This document shows, piece by piece, positions 1 to 7,095 of a stretch of 34,275 bases of DNA. Within the stretch, counting starts at the first letter, position 1. The number at the start of each line of letters is the position of its first letter. Source of the DNA: Opitutaceae bacterium (GTDB taxonomy: Bacteria > Verrucomicrobiota > Verrucomicrobiia > Opitutales > Opitutaceae); NCBI GenBank assembly GCA_016794725.1, contig JAEUGZ010000339.1, positions 1-34,275 on the forward strand. The letters run 5' to 3'. A program made the translations under genes and the position numbers. Below the pieces are notes generated by a model, which did not search any database, had not been told where the DNA came from, and worked only from the letters and a program-made list of their open reading frames with translations.

Positions 1-3000
1 ATGCGCAGGTCTTCCAGCCACTCGCCGATCGCGCGGTAGTCGTACTCCACAATCGCCACCGGCGAGTGTTCGAAGAGCACCCGGTAGCGCTCCTCGCTGG
101 TCCGCAAATCCTGTTCGGCCTGCCGGCGCTCCGTGATGTCCGAAACAAAGCCCTGCAGGTAGAGGAGCTCGCCCTGGCTGCCACGGATGGCCCGGACGTT
201 TTCGGAAATCCACCGGCTTGTTCCATCCGCACAGAGCACCTCTGACTCAAAATCGGTGACCGTGTCCTTGGCCCCCAGCGCGTCGAAGAATTCACGCCTC
301 CGCCCCGGTTTGACGTAGAGCGAGTGAACACCGTTGTTCACGCGCTCAATCAACTCCGCCGGGCTTGCGTAGGCCAGCATGCGGGCAAAGGCGGGGTTGA
401 CGGCGCGGAAGGATCCATCGGCCACCGACTCGTAGACACCCTCGACCGCGCTCTCGAACAGGGCGCGATACCGGGCCTCGCTCACGCGCAGCCGCTCCTC
501 CGCAAAGTGCCGCTCGGTCACGTCCTGCGCCAGCACCAGCACCGCGGTCCGGCCCTCCAGTTCGTGGCGGTGGGCCGTCACCACGACATACAGCAGGGTG
601 CCGTCCTTGCGCAGGTGCCGCCAGACGCCGGTGAGATCGCCGCCATGGCTGGGCCAGTTGCGCAAAGCCGCATTGAAGCGCGCGTGTTCTTCCGGAGGCC
701 GGATCTCCAGCACGGTCATGCCGAGCAGTTCCTCCCGGGTGTAGCCGTAGATGCGTTCGGTCGCGGTATTGACCTCGAGGAAACGCAGGGTCTCGAAGTC
801 GTATAGCCACATGGGCGAGGGGTTGCTTTCGAACAGCCTCCGGTACCGCTCCTCGCTGACGCGAAGCGCGTGTTCGGCCCCCTTCTGCTCCGAGATGTCG
901 GTGTGGGATCCGACCAGCCGCTGGCGTCGCCCCCCGGCGTCCGAGGTGAACTGTCCCCGCGACAACACCCACTTGTAAGAACCGTCCTTGCAGCGCAGGC
1001 GGAACTCCACGCGGTAGGACTCGACTTCGCCTTGGGAATGGGCCCGGCCGGCGGCACGCACGCGGTCGCGATCCTCCGGATGGAGGTGATCCATCCATGC
1101 TTCGTAATCGTCGGGAAACTCGTGGGGGGCGTAGCCGATCATCTCCTTCCACCGATCGGAGAAGAACGCCTTGCGGGTCTGCAGGTCATACTCCCAGATC
1201 CCGTCCTGGGTCGCGCGCACCACCCGGCTCCACCGGTCCTCGCTGGCGCGCAGCGCCTCCTCCGCCTGCTTGCGCTCGCTGATGTCGGAATGGGCGCCGA
1301 TGATCCGCAGGGCGGTGCCGTCCGGCGCGAACAGCGCCTGGCCGCGCGAGAGGACCCATTTGTATCCACCCTGCTTGCACCGCAGCCGGACCTCGCACCG
1401 GTAGTGCGACTCGCGCCCCTCGAGGTGCGCGGCGAGCGCGGCCTCCACCGCGGCCCGGTCGTCGGGATGAACCCGGCCCCAGAACTCCTCCCGGTCCGCC
1501 GCAATCTCGTCCGGGGAATGGCCGATGATTTCCTTCCAGCGGTCGGAGAAGTAGGCGACTCCGGTGATAAAATCGTACTCCCACAATCCGAGTCTGAGCC
1601 CTCGCACCGCCAGCTCCCAGCGGTCCTCGCTGTGTCGCAGCCGGGCCTCGGTCTGCCGCAGCTCCGTCAGGTCGGAAAACGCCACCACGACGCGGCTCCA
1701 GTCCGGCCTGCCGTCGGCGGACTCAATCACGGTCCACTGCATCAGGCACTGCAGGATCCGGCCCGAGCTGTCCGGAAAATCGAGTTCGCAGGACGTGGAA
1801 TTCCGGCCATCCCAAATCGCCTGCAATTCGAGTCGCAGCGCCGGATTGACCGCCGGATGGTAGTACTGGGTGATCCGCTCGTTGAGGGCCGAAATGTCCG
1901 CCGCCCCCATGCGGCGCAGCATCAGGTCGTTGGCCCCGGTCACGCGGATCGCCACAAACACTTCCTGAAAGAAGCCGGGGTGAGTATCCAAATAGGCCTG
2001 AAGATCCGTTACCCCCTCCGCTCGCAAGGTCTCCAGTTGCCGGTGCACCGCGGTGAAGTCCTCCTCGACAATCATGACCGGCAGGTTCGCAAAGGTTTCC
2101 CGGAACCGGAGCTCGGACCGGGCAAGCGCGCGCGTGCGCTGCTCCACCAGCCGCTGCAGGCGCAGGTTCCAGATCAGAATGACGACGCCGACGCCCGCCA
2201 CCAAGCCCACCCCGGCGGCCACCCAGCGCAGCCAGGTCAGGTTGAGACGCGACTCCTGGGACTCGAAGAGGACCCCTTTCAACCGTTCCGTGTTTTCGGC
2301 CATGCCCAACTTGACGAACAGCTTCGCCATCTCCGCCCATCGCCCTCGGTTGACATGCCCCAACTCCACCAGGTCAGCCGCCACCAGCTCACGCACCGCA
2401 CTCGCCTCCTGCTCCAGCCAGGCGCGGGGGCGCCGGACCGGGACCGGGGTCGACTCCGACAACAGGTACTGGATGGCCATCTGGGGCCGCACCATCGCCT
2501 CGGCCCATCCGCGCAGGACGGCGAGCCGCATCGCCTCGACCCGTTCCGGGTGCTCGCGCACTTCAGCCTCGGTCGTGTAAAGACAGTCGCCATAGAAATC
2601 CACGCCGTAGCGCGCCGGCCGGAGTACCCGATAAGTTCCATCCTCCAGGTACAGCTGGGGTCGGTTGGCATAGAACACCGCCATCGCATCTGCTTCCCCG
2701 GTAAGGAGTTCGTTCACGCCCCAGCGTTCGGGCACCAGGAGCATCTGGTCGCGTCGAATCCCCTCCTGCATCAACATGCCCCAGATCTCCGCGTAGCGGG
2801 GTTCATCCTTCACCGCGAGCCGGCGACCGACCAGGTCACTCGGGGACTGGATGGGCGACTCCGCCGGAACGACCAGGCCAAACGCCGAGTGCTGAAATAC
2901 TGTGGTGACCAGGACCACCGGCTGACCCTTGAGTCGATGCAGGAGAACTTCCGCCCCCAGCACACCGTACTGGGCCCGTCCCCCAAGGACCTCCGCCACG

Positions 3001-3245
3001 GGATCCGTCGCCTCTTTCGCCGGAGCCAGGGTTACTTCCAGGCCCGCTTCGGCGAAGTACCCCTCGATTTGCGCCGAGTAGTACCCGGCAAACTGGAATC
3101 CGTGGGAAAAAGGAAGCTGCACCACCACCCGATTCTCGCCGCCGCTCGGAGGATGAGCATTGGCCGCGCACAACGGTCTGGCCGCAACCAGCACGGCCAG
3201 GATCATACCTCGGAGGAGGGGTCCAAGGAACCGCGGTAAGATCAT
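1..3245 (-). CDS. Multi-PAS sensor protein with NMT1/THI5-like periplasmic binding domain (C-terminus off window)
   Basis: About 1081 residues are visible and the frame runs off the left edge without a stop. Residues 1-28 form a signal peptide. Residues about 35-270 read as an NMT1/THI5-like solute-binding domain (FSHGFQFAGYYSAQIEGYF, then KGQPVVLVTTVFQHSAFGLV). One membrane helix lies at about 337-359, followed by a short coiled coil. PAS-type modules follow from about 378, 535, 665, 795, 915 and 1042, most introduced by SEERYRxLFE-like linkers and closed by DITERKQAE-like PAC ends. The first and the last visible PAS share an unusual PVxIVExD core. No kinase, GGDEF or receiver domain is visible; one is expected beyond the edge. 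The start is the ATG at 3245; an in-frame ATG at 3206 is possible. Inferred role: a membrane sensor of a small pyrimidine-like or other ligand, feeding a phosphorelay with the neighbouring Hpt and response regulator. Confidence 0.88.
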   Translation of the reverse strand, partial: MILPRFLGPLLRGMILAVLVAARPLCAANAHPPSGGENRVVVQLPFSHGFQFAGYYSAQIEGYFAEAGLEVTLAPAKEATDPVAEVLGGRAQYGVLGAEVLLHRLKGQPVVLVTTVFQHSAFGLVVPAESPIQSPSDLVGRRLAVKDEPRYAEIWGMLMQEGIRRDQMLLVPERWGVNELLTGEADAMAVFYANRPQLYLEDGTYRVLRPARYGVDFYGDCLYTTEAEVREHPERVEAMRLAVLRGWAEAMVRPQMAIQYLLSESTPVPVRRPRAWLEQEASAVRELVAADLVELGHVNRGRWAEMAKLFVKLGMAENTERLKGVLFESQESRLNLTWLRWVAAGVGLVAGVGVVILIWNLRLQRLVEQRTRALARSELRFRETFANLPVMIVEEDFTAVHRQLETLRAEGVTDLQAYLDTHPGFFQEVFVAIRVTGANDLMLRRMGAADISALNERITQYYHPAVNPALRLELQAIWDGRNSTSCELDFPDSSGRILQCLMQWTVIESADGRPDWSRVVVAFSDLTELRQTEARLRHSEDRWELAVRGLRLGLWEYDFITGVAYFSDRWKEIIGHSPDEIAADREEFWGRVHPDDRAAVEAALAAHLEGRESHYRCEVRLRCKQGGYKWVLSRGQALFAPDGTALRIIGAHSDISERKQAEEALRASEDRWSRVVRATQDGIWEYDLQTRKAFFSDRWKEMIGYAPHEFPDDYEAWMDHLHPEDRDRVRAAGRAHSQGEVESYRVEFRLRCKDGSYKWVLSRGQFTSDAGGRRQRLVGSHTDISEQKGAEHALRVSEERYRRLFESNPSPMWLYDFETLRFLEVNTATERIYGYTREELLGMTVLEIRPPEEHARFNAALRNWPSHGGDLTGVWRHLRKDGTLLYVVVTAHRHELEGRTAVLVLAQDVTERHFAEERLRVSEARYRALFESAVEGVYESVADGSFRAVNPAFARMLAYASPAELIERVNNGVHSLYVKPGRRREFFDALGAKDTVTDFESEVLCADGTSRWISENVRAIRGSQGELLYLQGFVSDITERRQAEQDLRTSEERYRVLFEHSPVAIVEYDYRAIGEWLEDLR

Positions 3246-3457
3246 CGCAAAATCACGTCCCACGGAAGGTATGCAGCATGGGGTTGTCGAGGTTCCTCTC
3301 CTAGGGAAATCCCCCAGCACGCCTCGCCTCTGCCGCCAACGGGTTTACCGGCGATCGTAAACCACGAAATCCCGGGAGCCAGCGCGGTCCTTGCCTAGGG
3401 GGTAATACGGAGAGATTCGCACTGGCGCCCGACGGGGGGCTGGGGAATCGTTGCTTC
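3246..3457. promoter_or_regulatory. Divergent intergenic region with two CCTAGGG motifs
   Basis: The 212-bp gap between the divergent sensor and Hpt genes should hold both promoters. The hexamer CCTAGG followed by G occurs at 3300-3306 and again at 3394-3400; the second continues into GGTAATAC. I cannot assign -35/-10 boxes confidently. The repeated motif could be an operator for the nearby NarL-type regulator, but this is inference only. Confidence 0.25.
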
Positions 3458-3799
3458 ATGCCGAGTCCCACCTCCTCCCTGGATCACCTGATCGATGTCC
3501 TCGGCACCGAGGACGTGCGAGACCTCGTGCGGATCTACCTCGATCAGACGGCAAAGGATCTGGGAGGCCTGCTTCAACTGCCGGTGAAGAAACAGATCAT
3601 TCTGGTCCACGGCCTGAAAGGCAGTTCGTCCCAGGTCGGGGCCATGATGTTTGCCGCGCAATGCGGCGCCCTCGAGGCACAGCTCAAACACACCCATGAA
3701 CCGCTGTCCGAGGCCGAGGTGAAGGCGTTGTCCAGCGGATTCGAAGAGTGCGCCGTTCCCTTCCGGATCTGGCTCGGGCAGCCCGCCAGCGTGGGCTGA
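3458..3799 (+). CDS. Stand-alone Hpt (histidine phosphotransfer) domain protein
   Basis: This 113-residue all-helical protein consists of one Hpt domain. The diagnostic motif HGLKGSSSQVG begins at residue 51, so His51 is the expected phospho-accepting residue, with the usual Lys-Gly-Ser-Ser following on the same helix. The preceding helices contain VLGTEDVRDLVRIYLDQT, and the downstream helix CGALEAQL matches the typical antiparallel bundle. There is no fused kinase or receiver, so it must take phosphate from a separate hybrid kinase. It is divergent from the PAS sensor and convergent (12-bp gap) with the response regulator, which suggests one local phosphorelay. The start is the first ATG of the domain; no strong Shine-Dalgarno is visible. 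Confidence 0.88.
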   Translation: MPSPTSSLDHLIDVLGTEDVRDLVRIYLDQTAKDLGGLLQLPVKKQIILVHGLKGSSSQVGAMMFAAQCGALEAQLKHTHEPLSEAEVKALSSGFEECAVPFRIWLGQPASVG

Positions 3800-3811
3800 T
3801 CGGACGCCCGC

Positions 3812-4456
3812 TCAGACCTTGATCAGGCCCTGCTGAACGCACCAGCGCACGAGGCTCGCCACTTCGCGCACCTCCACTTTGTCCATGATGTTGGCCCGGT
3901 GCTTTTCCACCGTGCGCACGGACAGGTCGAGTTTGGAGGCGATCTCCTTCGACGACATGCCGGAGGCCACGCCCACCGCCACTTCCAATTCACGCGGGGT
4001 CAGAGGATTCTTCAGCGGCGTCACCGCCGGCGCCGGCAACGGCGACAGCGGCGGCTTGCCCGGAGTGCTCGACGCAAAAAACAGCCCGCCCGACATGACC
4101 TTTTCCACCGCCTCGATCACCACCTTGAGCGGCTCGGTCTTGGCCACAAACCCATGCACACCCAGACCCACCAGCTGGCTGGGGAGCGTCTCGTTGGCGT
4201 GGCTCGTCAGCACGACAATTCTCGTCTCCGGCAACTGCAGTCGGACTTCACGGGCGATGTCGAAACCGTGCATGCTCGGCAGAAACAGATCCACCACGAG
4301 CAGGTCTGGCTTCTCGCGCAGACACGCATAAAGGCCTTCTTGCCCATCGAGATAGTCACCAATGATCTCCACCTTCGGCAGGCGGCCGAGGGCCATGATC
4401 ATCAGCTGCCGGAAGACAGTTTCGTCATCGATGAGGACGACCCGTTGCTTTTTCAT
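3812..4456 (-). CDS. NarL/FixJ-family response regulator
   Basis: The protein has 214 residues. Residues 1-125 are a receiver domain with acidic pair Asp10/Asp11, phospho-acceptor Asp56 (VVDLFLP), Thr/Ser84-85 and Lys106. A Pro-rich linker (about 131-148) leads to a LuxR-type helix-turn-helix at about 150-210 (LTPRELEVAVGVASGMSSKE, then LSVRTVEKHRANIM). It is a two-component transcription factor, probably activated by phosphotransfer from a histidine kinase, either directly or through the adjacent Hpt protein. It converges with the Hpt gene, and a 604-bp non-coding region lies upstream. NarL-type regulators often bind as dimers to short palindromes; whether it controls the sensor gene is inference. 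Confidence 0.95.
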   Translation of the reverse strand: MKKQRVVLIDDETVFRQLMIMALGRLPKVEIIGDYLDGQEGLYACLREKPDLLVVDLFLPSMHGFDIAREVRLQLPETRIVVLTSHANETLPSQLVGLGVHGFVAKTEPLKVVIEAVEKVMSGGLFFASSTPGKPPLSPLPAPAVTPLKNPLTPRELEVAVGVASGMSSKEIASKLDLSVRTVEKHRANIMDKVEVREVASLVRWCVQQGLIKV

Positions 4457-4776
4457 GAGGTAGACTAAGTAAAACTACTCCCTTCACGGGAGTAAAGCCC
4501 CCGCTGGGACGCCGGCCCGCTGCGAGCCTGCTGCCAGAAGAAACGGCGCAGGTGGGGAGAATCTTCAGGCAAAAGAAATGACGCCCCGCCGGGGACGTCC
4601 TCCCTGGGTCAACCCGACCTTTTCTTCTCGGGCCCTCCCCCCACAGCATCACTTAACCAACACATATGTAATAGGATACGATATTTCTTCTCGCTCACTT
4701 TCACCCGTGCTCCCTTTCTGTTCTGGAGGAAGCCGGGGTCCGCTTCCCGCAGTGGACAACCCTGATTTTGTCCCCC

Positions 4777-4796
4777 GGTAAATACAGGGTAAATAC
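4777..4796 (+). repeat. Tandem direct repeat GGTAAATAC x2
   Basis: Two exact copies of GGTAAATAC start at 4777 and 4788, an 11-bp period of about one helical turn. Same-face spacing suggests a protein-binding site in the divergent intergenic region. The regulator is unknown. Confidence 0.45.
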
Positions 4797-4939
4797 CTCT
4801 TTGGCCCACGGGCCGGACACTCGGAGCAAGCCCAATGACCCCTTCGCCCCGGGTGGGAGGACTGACCCGGGGTTCCGGACGATCTGCCCAACCGCCCGAT
4901 TCGCAACGTCCGTGTACAGGGTTCGTCAGGTCGGAAAAT

Positions 4940-4984
4940 TGTTATGGTCACAGATGCAGGGGCTCCCCAACTGTAATGGTGGCA
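4940..4984 (+). promoter_or_regulatory. Probable MocR operator: spaced direct repeats
   Basis: TGTTATGGTCACA (4940-4952) and TGTAATGGTGGCA (4972-4984) match at 10 of 13 positions and are offset by 32 bp, three helical turns. They lie 77-121 bp upstream of the MocR start. MocR regulators are known to bind direct repeats near their own promoters as domain-swapped dimers, so autoregulation by the downstream gene is the natural reading, but it is inference. Confidence 0.5.
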
Positions 4985-4992
4985 ATTGCCGG

Positions 4993-5022
4993 CCGGTGCG
5001 GCTGACGCACCGGGGAGTTTTT
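4993..5022 (+). terminator. Terminator-like hairpin in the MocR leader
   Basis: The perfect 8-bp stem CCGGTGCG/CGCACCGG (4993-5000 and 5006-5013) has a 5-nt loop and is followed, after GGAG, by TTTTT at 5018-5022. It faces into the MocR operon, 38 bp before the start codon and just after the spaced repeats. It may be an intrinsic attenuator or simply an upstream terminator. Confidence 0.5.
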
Positions 5023-5060
5023 CGCTAGGCTCTGACTTCGCCCACGCTTTGGGAACCGCC

Positions 5061-6506
5061 ATGATCCAGTCCACCCACGACAAACCGGTGCCGCTCTACG
5101 CGGCCCTCGCCGACTCCCTGCAACAGCTCATCGAACAGGGCACGCTCCGCGCCGGCCATCGGGTGCCCTCGGTGCGGCGGATGTCGCTGCAGCGCGACGT
5201 CAGCATCGCCACGGTCATCCAGGCCTACACGCAGCTGGAGGACCGGGGCTTTCTCGAAGCCCGGCCGCAATCCGGCTACTATGTGCGGCCGCGGCTTCCT
5301 CTGGAGACCCCTGAGCCCCGGATGGCCCGCCCGATGGCCAAGCCCAGCTACGTGGGGGTGAACGATCTCACTGTCGAGGTGATGACGCTTTCCTCCGACC
5401 CGAGCTACCTGCCCTTCGGCGCCGCCTGCCCGCATCCGTCGCTGTTTCCCACCAAGAAACTCGCGCGCCTGCTCGGTGCGGTCGGACGTGACGACCCGAC
5501 GCTGCTCGGACGCTACGCGATGAACTGGGCCTACGAGCCGCTCGCCCGGGAAATCGCGCGCCGCTACCTGCAGGCCGGCGCGCCGCTGTCGCACGAGGAA
5601 CTGGTCATCACCGTGGGTTGCGCCGAGGCCATCACCCTTTCCCTGCGTGCCGTGGCGAAGCCGGGCGACACCATCGCGCTGGAGTCGCCGGCCTACTTTG
5701 GTTTCCTTGAAACCATCCAGAGCCTGAACCTCAAGGCGTTGGAAATCCCCACCGAACCGCGCACCGGCCTCTGCCTCGACGCCCTGCGGGACGCCCTGCA
5801 CCACAATGAAGTCAAGGCGGTCATGGTCATGCCCGCCTTCCAGAATCCGCTCGGGTGCAGCATGCCGGACGAGAAGAAAGAGAGCCTGTATCGGCTGCTC
5901 GCCGACTACGACGTGCCCGCGATCGAGGACGACATCTATGGCGACCTCCACTTCAGCGAGCGGAGGCCCAAGCCGCTCAAGGCGTGGGACACCGACGGGC
6001 GGGTGCTGCTCTGCAGTTCCTTCGGCAAATCCCTCGCGCCGTCGTTGCGGGTCGGTTGGTGTGCACCGGGACGCTACCTGGAACGGGTCCGGCGTCTCAA
6101 GTTCACCAACACCCTCGGCACCCCCGTGGTGCTGCAAAAGACGGTGTCCGACTTCCTGCGCAACGGCGGCTATGATCACCACCTGCGGTCCATCCGCCGC
6201 GCCTACCAGAATCAGGTTCACCTCTTCACCACCGCCATCCTGCGTCACTTTCCCGCCGGTACGCGACTGAGCCGGCCCCAGGGTGGCTTCATCCTCTGGG
6301 TCGAACTGCCGGCCGGTGTCGACACGCTCCAGCTTCACCAGAATGCCCGCGCCCGGAAGATCAACACCGCGCCCGGTGCGCTTTTCTCCGTGAAGGAGCG
6401 CTACCGCAACTGCCTTCGCATGAACTGCGGCATTCCCTGGTCGCCGGAAGTCGAACACGGGGTGCGCACCCTCGGCGAGCTGGCCCGCGCCCAATTGCCC
6501 GCTTGA
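5061..6506 (+). CDS. MocR-type regulator: GntR HTH fused to PLP aminotransferase-like domain
   Basis: The protein has 481 residues. An N-terminal GntR winged helix (about 8-75; AGHRVPSVRRMS, then VIQAYTQLEDRGFLEA) is joined by a linker to a fold-type I aminotransferase-like domain (about 110-480). The PLP-binding lysine is in CSSFGKSLAPSLRVGW, and the upstream PAFQNPLGCSMP and AIEDDIYGD segments are the usual cofactor and substrate contacts. MocR proteins normally sense PLP or amino-compound adducts and control a neighbouring operon. The start is ATG 5061, because the 25 residues encoded upstream from 4986 would cover the hairpin and have no family counterpart. It is followed after 7 bp by the DJ-1 gene, forming a likely three-gene operon with the exporter, whose substrate would be the effector. 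Confidence 0.92.
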   Translation: MIQSTHDKPVPLYAALADSLQQLIEQGTLRAGHRVPSVRRMSLQRDVSIATVIQAYTQLEDRGFLEARPQSGYYVRPRLPLETPEPRMARPMAKPSYVGVNDLTVEVMTLSSDPSYLPFGAACPHPSLFPTKKLARLLGAVGRDDPTLLGRYAMNWAYEPLAREIARRYLQAGAPLSHEELVITVGCAEAITLSLRAVAKPGDTIALESPAYFGFLETIQSLNLKALEIPTEPRTGLCLDALRDALHHNEVKAVMVMPAFQNPLGCSMPDEKKESLYRLLADYDVPAIEDDIYGDLHFSERRPKPLKAWDTDGRVLLCSSFGKSLAPSLRVGWCAPGRYLERVRRLKFTNTLGTPVVLQKTVSDFLRNGGYDHHLRSIRRAYQNQVHLFTTAILRHFPAGTRLSRPQGGFILWVELPAGVDTLQLHQNARARKINTAPGALFSVKERYRNCLRMNCGIPWSPEVEHGVRTLGELARAQLPA

Positions 6507-6513
6507 GTCACCC

Positions 6514-7095
6514 ATGAGACGCACCGTCGCCCTGCTGCTCTTCGACGAAGTCGAGGTCCTCGACTTCGCCGGCCCCTTCGAGGTCTTTTCGGTCACGGAT
6601 GAACTCGCCGGCGCCTCCGCATTCCGCGTGCTCACGGTGGGCGTGCAGCCCGGCCAGATTCGGGCCCGCAATGGACTGCGGATCGTGCCGGACCTGACCC
6701 TTGATTCGTGTCCGCCAGCCGAGGTGCTGATCGTGCCAGGCGGATTCGGCACCCGCGCCCTGCTGCGTCAGCCGGACGTCGTGGACTGGGTGCGTCGCCG
6801 CGCGGAAGCAGCAGATCAGGTGATGAGCGTCTGCACGGGTGCGCTGGTGCTGGCGCAGGCTGGCCTGCTGGACGGCCTGCGCGTGACGACGCATCACGAA
6901 CTGCTGGCGCAGCTTGCCGTGCTGGCGCCGCGCGCCACCGTGGATGCGTCACAGCGTTTCCACGACAATGGACACGTGCTCACCGCGGCCGGCATCAGCG
7001 CCGGAATCGACTGCTCCCTGCACCTGGTCGCGCGCCTGCTCGGACCCGAGATCGCCCGCCGCACGGCGGACTACATGGAGTACCGAACGATATGA
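6514..7095 (+). CDS. DJ-1/PfpI-family protein (class I glutamine amidotransferase-like)
   Basis: The protein has 193 residues and a single DJ-1/PfpI domain. The nucleophile-elbow cysteine is Cys107 in MSVCTGALVLAQAG, preceded by the VLIVPGGFGT loop and followed by TTHHEL (His127/His128). The N-terminal DEVEVLDFAGPFEVF includes Asp17, which is also conserved in the isonitrile hydratase branch; that enzyme activity is possible but unproven. An amidase, hydratase or glyoxalase-like role is equally open. There is no AraC domain, so this is not a GlxA-type regulator. It lies 7 bp after mocR, and its stop overlaps the exporter start (ATGA at 7092-7095), so translation of the two is probably coupled. 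Confidence 0.9.
   Translation: MRRTVALLLFDEVEVLDFAGPFEVFSVTDELAGASAFRVLTVGVQPGQIRARNGLRIVPDLTLDSCPPAEVLIVPGGFGTRALLRQPDVVDWVRRRAEAADQVMSVCTGALVLAQAGLLDGLRVTTHHELLAQLAVLAPRATVDASQRFHDNGHVLTAAGISAGIDCSLHLVARLLGPEIARRTADYMEYRTI

Larger units (their letters stand above)
4457..5060. other. Non-coding divergent regulatory region
   Basis: This 604-bp gap lies between the divergent response regulator and MocR genes. Short frames here lack coding character. It holds an AT-rich stretch around 4650-4690, much lower in GC than the surroundings and a plausible promoter area, a tandem 9-mer at 4777-4796, a spaced direct repeat at 4940-4984 and a terminator-like hairpin at 4993-5022. The last three are listed separately. 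No tRNA or recognisable riboswitch was seen. Confidence 0.5.

Noticed and set aside
870..3239. A 789-residue plus-strand open frame
   Set aside because: It is antisense to the PAS sensor, whose minus-strand translation gives coherent domains. The plus frame is rich in His, Arg, Gln and Pro with no recognisable domain, as expected for a GC-rich shadow.
4986..5060. Earlier start for the MocR gene
   Set aside because: It would place a GC hairpin and T tract inside the coding sequence and adds 25 residues with no counterpart before the GntR domain.
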